64,000 nt of DNA, taken from positions 952,981,705-953,045,704 of the forward strand of contig CM062817.1 of NCBI GenBank assembly GCA_031772625.1, in the 5' to 3' direction. The position numbers were made by a program, and so were the translations under genes. This DNA is from Pinus tabuliformis (lineage: Eukaryota > Streptophyta > Pinopsida > Pinales > Pinaceae). Shown one piece after another: positions 24,086 to 35,547 of the stretch; position 1 is the first letter of the stretch, and each line of letters begins with the position of its first letter. Below the pieces are notes generated by a model. That model saw only the letters and a program-made list of their open reading frames with translations, searched no databases and was not told where the DNA came from.

Positions 24086-24821
24086 TTCTACATCTAGAGG
24101 CCTGTGTGATGGTTTCTTGAGGTTATTATGGCTTAGATCTACCTGTGCATAGCTTTATCCCTTCCGAACAGACAACTACTGCAAATCTATCTATATGACT
24201 TCTATATCTTCGCGAAGGTAGCTAACTACTTTCAACAGGCAAAAAGATTACAAATCTACTAGTTTTGCAAAGTAAATAAGCATTAATTCATATAAAACAT
24301 ATCACTGAGTGAAGATACTTAAACTTTAGCAGAATTAAATAACAAAGCACAGATGCATCAGAATCATCTCAAAACAGTCTTTATTAAGTATACATGTTTA
24401 ATTATAGACTTCTTATCCCTGCGCACTCAGCTCTAGGGGCCAGTGCACTTAGTCTGCGAACTTACCAAGGTCTCTGCGCACTTAGCTGCAGGAGCCTTCC
24501 CCTTTCGCCTAAGTACATGAAACAAACCTTTCATTCCTTAGCACCTTTTCCTTACAATGATTCTTCAAGTTAAGCTATTCTTAAGACTTGCTATGACTCA
24601 TCTATATATAGTATTTTATTTACAATACCATGGTCCACGAACCATGGGCGGGTTTCAAAACCACTATATTACTTACCCACCCAAGGGCCTAAAGTCCCTC
24701 TGATTCATACTAGCTTCGCTCTTCAGTTCCACATTTCGCGGAGACTTTACATTCATTACAAAAGATATTATAAAGTTTGCCCAAAACTTAAGAAAATTGA
24801 CTAAGGGACCCCATCCCAACA
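24086..24821 (-). repeat. probable 5' LTR of G3
   Basis: In element orientation the sequence begins TGTTGGGATGGGGTCCC at 24821, beside a clear change to AT-rich DNA at 24822. It leads into the G3 leader. It includes a TATA-like box and a CCATGGT/ACCATGG inverted repeat (24628-24634, 24641-24647). The inner end is uncertain because no matching second LTR is in the window and no clear primer site was found. Confidence 0.4.
24603..24610 (-). promoter_or_regulatory. TATA-like box in probable LTR of G3
   Basis: TATATATA within CTATATATAG lies about 215 bp from the outer LTR end in element orientation. It is a plausible core promoter of G3. Confidence 0.35.
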
Positions 24822-25140
24822 AATATATTATTCTTGTGTCATTAATATTATGTTAAACTCTTATTAATATTATTCAAATGTTATTAATATATATTTAATA
24901 ATGTTATATATATGTTTTAATATTATATTAATTTCAAAAATAAATATTTAATATTTAAAAATATTAAATACACCTTATATATTATAGTCCCAAATATTAT
25001 AATTCCTTTATTATCAATACAATATTAAAAATATTAATATTAAAGGGAATATAAACACAAAATTTTAAATCCTAATATCATAGGCACTACCTATTAAATC
25101 CTATAATAAAAATTATATATTGAATTTGGTCATTTAGAAA
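24822..25140. repeat. AT-rich low-complexity region
   Basis: Nearly all A and T, with recurring ATTAATATT words. No frame or clear period is visible. Confidence 0.7.
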
Positions 25141-25998
25141 ATAAGGTACACTACTACAATAACAAGGGGCACAACGATGGCAAAAGTCCCTCCCAAGAAG
25201 GGAAAGGGCCATTTACCTTTGACTTTTCTACTTGCTTAGATGTTGCTTTGTCAAGTGAATCAATTCTTAGGCTTGCTCAAATGAATCAATTTGAACTTCA
25301 TCTAGAACTTTTGGGACTCGAATAGGGTGAGATTACTAAATATGACTAAAGGGGAAAGGCCGACTAAGTCAGGGAAAGGCTGGCTTTGTAAGGTCCTCCT
25401 CAATCCGATGGGGCTACTCCCTCCCCGCTTGCCTATTGGTCCCTTTCACAGAATAATACCTATTAGGGGAATACTATGAGATTTGTAAAAAGTCCATACA
25501 GAAAAAATACACCTCTATCATAAACAATCTACTAGTTCTAAAGGTATACCTCGCACATCACAAACAAATACTGAGCTTTGGATGCTATAGCCAAGTGGAT
25601 GGATAGCAGATAATTTAGAGTTGTGGAAAATTTGCAAAAGAGGTTGGATAGTAGATAATTTAGAGTTGTGGAAAATTTGCAACATCAAAATGACAGTATA
25701 TTATTCAAATTGAAATGTAGACCTAAAGTTTGTTGATGCCACAAGCTTGGCACCTTTTGTTCTTCAGTTAATTTCTAGCCAAAGTCACAAACCCTCTTTA
25801 TATATTATAATAAGGATTGACACAATCATGATAGGTTGTCAAGGGTGTTCCATGCACTATGCAAGTTGTAGACATGACATGTTTCTTGTTCTACTTGGTC
25901 TAAAGGACCTTTAGAGTGGTTTCGAGAGTAAAAATTAACGATAACAATGTAGCTTAGTCCTTGTCCTTTTAAGATGCAAAATCACGGAAATATATATG
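25141..25998. other. unassigned spacer
   Basis: No recognised gene. It holds the short tandem duplication at 25601-25682 and otherwise nothing I can name. Confidence 0.4.
25601..25682. repeat. 37-bp tandem duplication
   Basis: Two almost identical copies (25601-25637 and 25646-25682), starting GGATAG and ending TTTGCAA, are separated by 8 bases. One substitution is visible. It is probably a recent slippage or repair duplication. Confidence 0.85.
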
Positions 25999-26292
25999 CT
26001 ACTTGCAAAGAAACTCTGCATTTTTTCCAAAATAAAATTTATGCCAAAATGACACCAAAATACCATTAGATGATGAAGATGTAGAGATTGTATCTAAGAA
26101 TAATTGTACATATGAACTAGAGGAGTTACAAATCCATCTCACTGCGAATTTCAACTTATCTTTTTCAACTTTTTTAATCCAGAATTGAGATTCACGTATA
26201 TTTTTCCAACATTGTAACAATTGAGCTTCAAAAGAGGCATAGTATTGAAACAAAAACAACACTACACACTTCACAACAACGCTACACTTCAC
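25999..26292 (-). pseudogene. unrecognised relic ORF, left side of G1 insertion
   Basis: A minus-strand frame of 97 codons ends just before the G1 insertion point. It is moderately coding-like (FEAQLLQCWKNIRESQF). Together with coding-like minus-strand sequence right of G1 (40702-41290) it may be one broken unit into which G1 inserted. No family is recognised and chance is possible. Confidence 0.25.
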
Positions 26293-26404
26293 AACCTTGT
26301 TATAGCTCCAAATCTCACTCTTGGGGTTTGTGATGTTGCACTCATGGCCCAGGGCAACCCCTCCTTCTAGACCTGGTCCGAAATTTAAAAAACAGTGTTT
26401 TATT

Positions 26405-26478
26405 CCATATACGCGATATTTCCCTGAGCTAAACGTGTGTATACGCGGGTCTGTGTATACCCAACCTGCGTATATGTC
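26405..26478. promoter_or_regulatory. GTATAC/GCG inverted-repeat module in 5' LTR of G1
   Basis: A cluster of short palindromic words lies about 140 bp upstream of the TATA box: ATACGCG, GTATACGCGGG (26439-26449), GTATACCC and CTGCGTATA. The first and last strong words are inverted relative to each other. The module recurs in the 3' LTR and at the start of the antisense gene. It may be a regulatory array or a folded structure. Confidence 0.5.
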
Positions 26479-26613
26479 TTAAAACACTTTAAAAAAATTA
26501 AATCTCCTTAATTTCGGGTGGAGATCGCAGGTTTTACCTGTCGATCACCTGTTAGTGCCCGTGGCCCAACTGTTCCCAATGAATTTCCAACTAAAAAACT
26601 ACTTTGGGAGAAA

Positions 26614-26623
26614 TATAAAAAGG
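26614..26623 (+). promoter_or_regulatory. TATA box of G1 5' LTR
   Basis: TATAAAAAGG, conserved at 40010-40019 in the other LTR. Transcription probably starts about 30 bp downstream. Confidence 0.6.
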
Positions 26624-27309
26624 CTTCAATGGGAAGGCCTAAGGGAGGAGAGAAGAGAGAGAAAGGTTATTATGCTGAGATTTCCCTGACCAGGTCTGAA
26701 GATCCTAGTGCCTCCTGCACTTCCCCCATTTTTACAGGAAACCCTTGTTTCCTTGTGTGATGATGTCCATCTACTACTTGTGATATCATGGAGTAAGTCA
26801 TGGAAGGAGTTTGTTAAAGGCTTGAGACTGGACAAATCTGGAGGTCGGTTCTGCTTGGAGCCTACGAAAGGACGACTCAGGTGAAATTATTCCTTTCTAT
26901 ACTTTATTTGTCTATAATAAAATAAGCACATGTCTTTGTTCCTGATATAAATCTTCTTCATGTTTATGATATCCATGTTATGATTCATGTATGAATGGTT
27001 GTTTAATTCCATAACTAACTACCTTTCAATATATTATGAAGATGATTTCTTTATGATGTTTAGTCCATATACTGCTGTACTTTCTTGAACTAATTGTTTT
27101 GCAGGTTAAAAGAGCGAAAGGAACTCCAAGAAGGGTTTGGACCCTAGAAGGACCTTCTCAAACGTAGGACCTCACGTATGCCCCTTATCGTAGAGTTTGC
27201 TTATATTAACATCATGGTTGTATGGAATGTGTGTCTCTCTGTATAGACAACTTTCAGTGTGCTAGGGTATCAGCCCAAGACCCTAGGGGAACTTTTCCAT
27301 TAACAGAAT

Positions 27310-27328
27310 TGGCGACTCCACTGGGGAC
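27310..27328 (+). promoter_or_regulatory. primer binding site of G1
   Basis: TGGCGACTCCACTGGGGAC starts 4 bases after the LTR end. It has the TGG start needed to pair with a tRNA 3' CCA and resembles primer sites of plant Tat elements, but the exact tRNA is not determined. Confidence 0.7.
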
Positions 27329-28360
27329 AACACCATTGTTGTTGCTAGTTTGGGTGTGTTCAAGCCAATCAGGGCTCAACTGTCTATTTGCTTGTTGTTG
27401 CTGTGTAGTCTGTTCCTGTAGGAACTTGAGTTGTAAGTTTGGTCAGTTTCTTCAGACTGTTTTTTTATTTTTTCTTGAAATCTTTTATATACTGTATTTT
27501 TCTGAACCCTATAGAAATTTATTTTCATCAAAAAACAAAAACAAGTGCATTTGCATGTAGTTTTGTTTTTATTAATTCCTTTTGCGTCAAAATACCACTA
27601 GTTTCACTTCCGCTTATCCCTTGACTTAAAGAACAACCCATTTAAAAACAAGCGCTAATTAAAATATACTAGAACTTTTTATAATTGTCAAATTAGACAC
27701 ACCAACAAGTTTTAGGATATTTTAGGGCCTTGGATTAGTCGAGTGGAGAGATAACTCTCCAAGGCCATTTAAACTGTCAAACATAGGAGTCTGAATAGTG
27801 ATTGAAAATCCAATAGCGTTAGGGAGAGCAGGAAAGCTCCGGATCTGGGAGTTAAGCACGAGGGTTCTTGAAGACAGGGAAGAGAGATACCCCCTCTCCT
27901 ACTTGTCCGATCTTACCTCACGACTATTCTGCCTGGCTTCTGCAACGAGTTGGTATCCATAGTTGCTACTCCTAGGGACCTACACAGGTGGCTGTGGAGG
28001 GGAATCCCATGGCACTTGAGGTCGACGTTGCATCACTCTCAACGGTACTACTGGAGGGCACCCTTGCGAAGCTTGGCGGCTTGCATCGGCGCAGGCTGTT
28101 GTTAGGAGGTCAACATAACTTCCTCTGTTACCTTCACTGATAGGACTGGGCCATCATTATCCTAGACTATCTTCGGAAGGCCCCTTAATTCACTTTCTTG
28201 TATTTTGGTGTCCAGTCCTAATCACCCGGAGTGGAAATACTTGGAAGTTGTTTGACTGGCTGATATCTTTTAGGGACTTTATAGTGTGTGCTCTGTGCTC
28301 TTAGTTGACCTAGCTTTCAAATTTTTGAGCGTTTAGTTAGACCTTAAAAAAAAATTAAAA
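27329..28360 (+). other. 5' leader of G1
   Basis: About 1 kb of untranslated leader between primer site and gag. Short frames occur but none resembles a known domain. Confidence 0.5.
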
Positions 28361-30540
28361 GTGGCTGACCGATCACCTAGATGGTCTCGAAGACTTCGTG
28401 GTCTTTCACCACCAAGTTTAGAGCCTTCTCCTAGAAGACACAGAGGTAATACTGCTGGTGGCTTTCGTCCCACAGCAGTTGATGCATCGGGGATTGATCC
28501 TCCTCTCGGGGGCATTAGTGTTCAAGTAAGGCCTGGCACTTCCGCAAAACAAGAGAGGAACACTCCAGTTCTTTCTCGTGTTCTCTTTCAAACGAAGAAT
28601 AACATAGAGGTAGAAGAATTCTCAGAGTCATTAGCAGCTCCGAATTCTCCCCTACCATCTAACTATCTGGAAGTATTACAATACGTTGGGACTCTGACGC
28701 ATAGACCATCAAGTCCAGGTCACATTACCCACTTACCATCGATGAACACTACTGGAAGCATGGCTTCTACTACAAGTGCTACAACTATGCAGACACCAAC
28801 ATCAGTACAAGGGGGAGGAACGATTTCCATCTCCTCTACTTCTTTGTTTGGGTCTTTTGCTAGGATATCTTTAGTTGGGTCTACCTCCATTCCTTCCACG
28901 AGTGGAAATTCCCAAACCAATGCTTTTAGTTCTGGATTCTTCCCATTTGGCACCAATTCACAGGGTATCCCTTCAGTTCCATTTGGTGCCTCCACATCCA
29001 TGATGAGTGGATCGAATTCATTCCAGGGTTTTCCTTTCGGAAGTGGTCATATACCACATTCCAACACGACAATTGGATCTATGCATTTGTCTTCTTTAGG
29101 AAAAAGTAGCAATCCCTTTCAAGGTTGGACTAACCTTGCGGTTAGTGGCATGGGAACTGGGAATCCGTTTTTTGGCCAACAAGGGAATAGGCCGTACTCC
29201 ACAGTTAGCTCGCTTCAAAGTATTCCTCCCTTATCTTCTGCTTGGAATCCATATCATGGGTTTTTGACTCCTTATAATCCTTTAGGAGGAAGCTTTGGTG
29301 GTTATGGAGGTTTTGCGGCCAGAGTTGGTCAAACTCCGAGTTTTGCTGGATCACAAGGCTTGCCTTTTGGTTTAGCTGGTTCTACTGGATACTTCGGGCA
29401 GCCTGGTGCCTTCCAAAATCCAGGCCAATCTTTTCAGAACTTTGGGAACTCCACCCAGTCCGGGTGGAATCCCCAAGGTCCTCCTAGGCTTCCTTTTCTG
29501 GCAACTTTGAACTTGCCAGATCTCACGAAATTAACAAATGATCCAATCAAATATAATCTGGTCTGGCCTCCGGTCCCAACCAAACTCCCTTCGAACATTC
29601 CAAAATTCGAAGGGAAGAGCGGTGAAGACCCAAGCGACCATGTAACCACATTCCATTTGTGGTGCTCATCTAACTCCCTTATCGATGACTCGGTTAGGTT
29701 GAGACTTTTTCAATGCACCTTGACTGGTAATGCGGCCAAATGGTATATAGAGTTGCCAGGGGGCAGCTTTACATCTTTTGTCGACTTAGCTAATATTTTC
29801 TTAAATCATTTCCAGTTGCCTGTCCGTTATGATGTCAGAACTGAACTTCTGGCCAATTTTCGTCAGGACACGACAACTCACATTTCTAATCATATTTAGG
29901 AATGGAGACGGAGAAAGAGGCTCATTAAAGCCGAAATCCCTCCGGAGTATTGTCTCGAATGGTTTTTGAAATCTTTACAACCTGAGATCTCTAAGGGTGT
30001 CTCCATGTCTGGAGTCTATTCTGAGGAGCAAGCCATTTTTAGGGCCCAGCAATTAGAATTGATCTACTCTCAGTTTGGGATCCTACAAAAATACTTGCCA
30101 GATGCTCCTGGGTCTAAGGTTGATATAGCCAAGTCGAAGCCAGGTCCCCATGCGGATGGTATCGTTGGATTGGTAGACACAAATGCAGTGAACTTGTTGA
30201 GCCAATTGCAGCAGTTGTCTTTGCAAACTGCTTCTAACAACCAAGTCACATCGTCTAACCTCCATCTTCCCAACCCTCTTCGATTAATGTCGTCCAATCC
30301 AACCCCAAAGGAAATCAAAATTCCAATGGGAAGAAGAAAGGACGAGGTAAGAAAAAGAGTCAAGATGGGAAGACTGATGCAAATAATCCTGGCAATAATG
30401 CTGGTGGTGGTAGAAATGAGTCTAAAAAGAAAGTCAAGTTTCCATGCAAGCTATGCAGTGGAGACCATTTAACTCACCTCTGCCCCAAGATTGAAGGCGC
30501 TCAACGCTTGTTAGGGCAGCAAGGGACTTCTAGTTCTTAG
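28361..30540 (+). pseudogene. gag of G1
   Basis: The open frame 28361-29899 starts at a GTG in a context where an ATG would be expected (after an A-rich leader), so the start codon has probably mutated. The N-terminal 350 residues are rich in Gly, Ser, Phe and Pro. The capsid-like core is near 29570-29890 (FEGKSGEDPSDHV, NAAKWYIELPGG). After a TAG at 29897 the same frame continues to about 30330, then coding shifts to frame 1. There a CCHC zinc knuckle (CKLCSGDHLTHLC, 30445-30486) is found, followed by a stop at 30538. The product would form the particle core and bind the RNA. Confidence 0.85.
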
Positions 30541-30543
30541 GCT

Positions 30544-32890
30544 GTGTTAACCAACCCTTTTCCCCAAGGGCAGCAACTTCTTGCCGGCACGTGTTCAAAC
30601 CCTGGAACCTCTGCAGGGGGCAACCAGGAAGGGGAAAAGTCATCAAATGTTTTCATGATGGGTTCCAATGTCCATGTGGCCACTTGGTCACGTGATTACG
30701 GTGAAGACGAAACTTCCAAGGACAAGACTGCTCCCAGAAATACCGACCTTCATATTGAGCGACCCCCTATCGAGACTATACCACGGATACCGAAAGGTTC
30801 CGCTAAACATGCGACTATTAATCCTAATGCTAGGGCTGCCCAAAACTACTCCATTGTTGAGGATCTGGCTTAGAGTCCATGCACCATGTCCGCTTTAGAG
30901 GTTCTCCAGTCGTGTCCGACTCAACAAAGTGATTTACTTTCCACAATTGGAGCAGTTGATCCAACTAACTCTTTAGTGCTCACTTTCGATATGTTAAATG
31001 TCAAAAAGTGACTCCCTCATCATATGGCTTTCCAAATAAAGTCTACATACCGGAAAATTAACATTTTTCGTACCGTTATTGATGAAGGAGCTTCCACATG
31101 CGTCATGTCGATGTCATGCTGGAAGGCTATTGGATCGCCTTTGGTTGTTCCTTCACCTACTGTCCTGACTGTATTTGATGGTCATTCTCATAAGCCACAT
31201 GGGATTATCCCGGCCTTTCCCATATGTGTTGGGGGGAAGGTCATTAACATTGAAGTAGAAGTCATTGATGCTAACCTAGACTACAATATCCTCTTAGGAA
31301 GGAACTGGGTATATGAAATGGACGCCATTGTTTCAACTCTGTTTCTTGTCATTTGCTTTCCTCATGAAGGGAAAATCATTAAGGTTGATCAATTAGATTA
31401 TTGTCCAGTTGATCCCCAGGCAATCTCTGACTCTACTGTTCCTTTAGTGGATAACCCTCGTCCGCCTACTGAGAATCTAGGAGTTGGGATGTATTCCTCA
31501 TTGATGGGTACCTTTGATCTTCCCTCTCCTATCGCTAGAATCAATGTCGTTTCATCATCTAAGGAGTCTCCTCGAGAAGAGTTCTTCCGAACTCATTATT
31601 TTTCAGAACCTTGGATCTTGCCTTCACCTACGACCACATTAGTTGAAGGAAAAGTAAATGGAATGGCATTCCCTATGTCTACAGCTGAGCTTAGATATCA
31701 GTCTATCATTAACTCTGCAGACAACCACTCTACTCCTTTTTCCGAAGAGGAGTTAGATGGTGATGTGGCCCCGGCCTGGAGCCTTGATTCTACCTCTGCC
31801 TTGGACTGCTTAGATTCGGTTTTACCTTCTGAAGAAGCAATCCTCGAAGCGATGATGGGTATAGATCGACCTTGGGAAGACTTACACCATCGTTCATACT
31901 TTCTTCCACCATTGCAGGAAGTAGAATCTAGGTTCTCCAAGCTCTTTACTAGTGATATTTGTACGGTATCAAATCCTTTGGCCCCAGCACACTTTCATGC
32001 CAAAGGTAATCTGTCGGTGATTTCAAAAACGATATCTATAAACATCTCTAGGTACCCTAACATGATCGAGAATCTCCTCATCGGAATCGAATGTTCCCCT
32101 GAAGAAATTCAAATTTACACTGACCTTTTCAAGGAATTTCGAGATGTATTTGCTTGGTCTTATGAAGAAATGCTTGGCATTGATCCATCTATAGTTCAAC
32201 ATGAGATCAAGATGTATGAAAACACCAAACCGGTCTGTCAAAGGCTTCGACCGGTTAATCCTAGGAAAGCAGCAGTAATTAAAGCTGAAGTTGAGAAGCT
32301 GCTAAAGGCGGGTTTCATATACCCTATTCCTCTTACTGATTGGGTTTCTAATCCAGTCCCTGTGGATAAAAAGCAAGGAACAATCTAAGTATGCATCGAT
32401 TTTAGGGACCTAAACAAGGCTTGTCCGAATGATAATTAACCCATGCCATTCATTGATCAGATTATCGATGAGTGTGCGGGTAATGAGATTTTTTCCTTCA
32501 TGGACGGTTTTTCTGATTATAATCAAATTTCTATCCATCCTGAAGATCAACATAAGACAACTTTTATATGTCCTTGGGGTACTTTTGCATACAGAAAGAT
32601 GCCTTTTGGTCTTAAAAATGCTAGAGCCACTTTTCAGCGGGCCATGTCATATGCTTTCCACGACATTAAACATATCATCAAGGCATACTTGGACAAACTC
32701 GCTGCTTGTTCTCGAAACAGAACTGATCACCCTAGTCATCTTCGATTGGTTTTTGAATGATGTCGTTTCTATAAAATCCGATTGAATCCCAACAAGTGCA
32801 TTTTTGCGGTTACGTCTGGTCGGTTATTAGGGTCATTGTGTCAAATGAAGGGATTAGGGTTGATCCCTTCAAGGTAGAGGCAATAATTTA
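30544..32890 (+). pseudogene. protease and reverse transcriptase of G1
   Basis: A linker (30544-30873) is followed by the protease (from 31024; IDEGASTCVMS, where Glu replaces the usual Gly or Ser, and YNILLGRNWV near 31285). A spacer of about 250 residues precedes RT. RT begins near 32120 (FAWSYEEM) and shows LLKAGFIYPI, then a TAA at 32386 beside the CIDF motif. Next come SFMDGFSDYN, MPFGLKNARATFQRAM and the active site YLDK (about 32690), in which the second catalytic Asp is replaced by Lys. Further stops fall at 32438 and 32758. The copy cannot make active RT. Confidence 0.88.
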
Positions 32891-32891
32891 G

Positions 32892-33587
32892 TTGCCTCCC
32901 CCATCCTTAATTCGACAACTTCAAAGTCTTCAAGGGAAGGCTAATTTCTTAAGACGATTTATAGCGAACTATGCCAAGATCACTAAAGGGTTCATGTGTT
33001 TGCTACAGAAAGAAGTTCCATTTGTGTGGGACGACTTTGCGCAACAGTCGTTCGATGCTTTGAAAAAGGCATTAGTCTCTGCCCCACTTTTGAGTCCACC
33101 GGATTATGGTAGGGACTTCCTTTTATATCTCGCTGCAGTAGAATCAACCATTGGTATGGTTCTTTTTCAGGAAGAAGATGGTCTCATAGAGCATGTGATT
33201 TATTATTTGAACAGAGGCTTGATAGGTCCTGAACTTCGCTACTCTCTGGTTGAGAAGTTGGCCTTGGCAGCTGTCCATGCTGTCCAGCGGCTTCGCCATT
33301 ATATTTTTCTACGCAAAACTTTTGTCTTAGCGGTGGTGAATCCATTTCAGTTTGTCCTCAGTAAGCGAGTGGTTGCAGGCAAATATAATCGATGGATAGT
33401 CATTTTGCAAGAATTTGATCTCGAGTTCTTGTCTGCCAAGTCTATGAAATTTGTGGTTTTCCCCGAGCCAATTTCTAAGCTGCCTTGTGGAGAGGCTACT
33501 GTTTATGAGGAAAGTTTTCCCGATGAACATTTATTCCTCATCTCTTCACACGACCCTTGGTATGGAGATATCATTGTCTATCTCTAG
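32892..33587 (+). pseudogene. RNase H (gypsy type) of G1
   Basis: 231 open codons start with the RT connection (LQSLQGKANFLRRFIANYA). RNase H motifs LYLAAVESTIGMVL, YYLNRGL, YSLVEKLALAAVHA and LRHYIFL follow, and the frame ends near the start of integrase. The first catalytic Asp position reads Ala, as often seen in this family. Confidence 0.82.
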
Positions 33588-33599
33588 TCTTCAAAGTTT

Positions 33600-34802
33600 C
33601 CCTCTACTTTCTCCAAGGATGAATGTCGAAAATTATGTCACTTGGCTAAAAATTATGTTATCATTGGTGATACATTATATCGTCGAGGGGTTGATTCAAT
33701 CCTTTGGCATTGTTTAACCTTAGAGGAAGCAGAGTCAGTGCTAAATGACTGCCATAGTGGAGCTTGTGGTGGTCATCTATCAGGGCTTGCTACAGCCCAG
33801 TGCATCTTGTGTGTCAGCTATTTCTGGCCTTTGCTCTTTAAACACTGCGTTGAAGCGGTCAAACGCTGTCACCCCTATCAAATCTATACTCGAAATGTGC
33901 GCACACATCTAGCTCTTCTTTTTCCCGTTGTCACTGTCGGTCCCTTTACTAAGTGGGGTATCGATTTTACAACTTGTAATCTGCCTTCAGGAGTGAATCA
34001 CAGGTACATTATCATGGCTGTAGACTACTTTATGAAGTGGGCCGAGGCCATGTCCACTTATAAAAATGATAGTGACACGACAGCATTGTTCCTTTTTAAT
34101 CAGATTATCTCAAGATTCGGTATCCTGAGAGAGATTTTCATTGATCATGGCAGTCATTTCCAGAATCAACTGATGTCTGAATTGCCTCTCAAATTGGGTT
34201 TCCAGTAGGAGAATTCATCTCCTTATTATCCTCGGGCCAATGGACAGGTCAAGGCAGTCAACAAAACTCTTAAGACGATCCTGAAATGGACAATCGACAA
34301 AAATTGGTCCAATTGGCATCTTATGTTGTATTCGTCTCTTTGGGCATACTGGACCTCCGTGAAGACTGCTACTGGTTTTACACCCTTTCAGTTAGTTTAT
34401 GGGATGGAATCTATCTTCCCTATTGAATGTGAAATTCCATCTCTTAAGTTAGCTATTGAGATCCTTCCAAAAACTTCGAGTCTCGAAGAGCGCCTCCTTC
34501 ATTTGGAACATCTCGATGAGCATTGTCGAGATGCCGCCACGATGAATGAGGCTCATAAGAAAAGGGTTAAAATGCAGTATGATAAAGCTCTCTGTCGTCG
34601 AGTATTTTTTGAAGGTGACCTTGTCTTGGTCTATGACCAAGATAAGGACACCTTGTGGGCAAGCAAGTTTAAGCCTATGTGGTACGGTCCCTTCATTATT
34701 AAACGAGTTTTAGAAAAAGGGTCATATGAGTTAATCGATTTTGAGGGAAACAAGTTGGCGGAGCCCCGAAACGGGCTCTACCTAAAGATGTACTTTGCCT
34801 AA
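33600..34802 (+). pseudogene. integrase of G1
   Basis: The zinc-binding N-terminus (CHSGACGGHLSG and a Cys pair near 33845-33880) precedes the core. The core has Asp in KWGIDFTT (about 33965) and Asp in FIDHGSHF (about 34145). After a TAG at 34207 comes YYPRANGQVKAVNK, where the catalytic Glu is Lys (about 34252). The C-terminal part (34323-34802) has FQLVYGMES and the MWYGPFII GPF/Y motif. No chromodomain is seen. Confidence 0.88.
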
Positions 34803-34866
34803 GTAGTAGTTAGGCAAAGGCTTCTTTGTACATTATGTATATTTGTACATATCTCATTGAGAGTTT

Positions 34867-35334
34867 TTGATATCAACACCTTTTGGTCTGCTATGGCAGG
34901 TGTTGATGGATGACTTGGTCTATTTTGGATTCGCCGATGGTGCTAGTCAGTACACTCAAAATCTCGCTTCCGCAGCTTGGGTACTCTACTATCCAACTGG
35001 TCAATTGATGGTATCAAGGGGCGTATGCATTGGTCTCACTTCAAATAACATGGCTGAGTATACTGCCGTCAGTAATTTACTATCCGAGGAAATTTCTTAT
35101 GGAATCGACTTGTTCATAGTTTATCTTGATTCACAATTGATAGTGTCACAATTGAACAACATTTATCGGGTAAGGGATCCATGTTTATATCGCCAGTATT
35201 TAAGGGTGAGGTTGTTGCAAAGATCATTTATTTATATTAATTATTTGCACATTCCAAGATCTCATAATTGGTTAGCGGATTCTATCGCTAATCAAGCATT
35301 AGACTGGCACATCAATCATCCATCACAATAAAAT
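34867..35334 (+). CDS. second, archaeal/plant-type RNase H of G1
   Basis: About 154 codons downstream of integrase, with a short spacer. All four acidic positions of the fold are visible: GFADGASQ (about 34935), NNMAEYTAV (about 35055), VYLDSQLIV (about 35130) and HNWLADSIANQA (about 35275). This extra RNase H type is known from the plant Tat lineage, often placed between RNase H and integrase. Here it follows integrase. Unlike the rest of pol, the frame is open and the active site intact. It could have been read as part of a longer polyprotein, and the first codon is uncertain. Confidence 0.75.
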
Positions 35335-35356
35335 CAAGCATCAAAAAGTTGACCTG

Positions 35357-35392
35357 TATATATATATCTATATATATATCTATCTATCTATA

Positions 35393-35463
<71 letters not shown>
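35357..35463. repeat. TA microsatellite
   Basis: About 107 bp of TA repeats with some TATC interruptions at the left end, inside G1 between the second RNase H and the antisense gene. Confidence 0.95.
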
Positions 35464-35465
<2 letters not shown>

Positions 35466-35547
35466 TAAAACATCTTGAGAATACATAAATCTTTCCAAAA
35501 AATATACAAAATTGGGACTCAAATGCCCATAATCATGTCTGATATAT

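Larger units (their letters stand above)
16578..24821 (-). mobile_element. Ty3/gypsy element G3, main part
   Basis: An old minus-strand gypsy element split by G2. In element order it has a probable 5' LTR (about 24086-24821), a leader with a strong hairpin, an upstream ORF, gag, protease, a second gag-like region, RT, RNase H, integrase, a short spacer and a 3' ORF that continues at 1522-1. The 3' LTR would lie left of the window. Many stops and frameshifts are present, more than in G2, consistent with greater age. Confidence 0.8.
26298..27305 (+). repeat. 5' LTR of G1
   Basis: 1008 bp, TG...CA ends, paired with 39694-40701. It carries the GCGTATAC-rich module at 26405-26478 and a TATA box at 26614-26623. 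The TTAACA end is followed 4 bases later by the primer site. Confidence 0.95.

Noticed and set aside
26518-26835. Short frames on both strands in the G1 LTR, repeated near 40022-40276
   Set aside because: They fall on the LTR promoter and leader and are disrupted differently in the two LTRs.
28720-29001. Minus-strand frame inside gag of G1
   Set aside because: A shadow of the Gly/Ser-rich gag N-terminus; no motif, and no splice or domain support like that of the antisense gene at 35548-36786.
35357-35463. Possible regulatory TATA cluster
   Set aside because: It is a plain TA microsatellite with no sign of promoter function.
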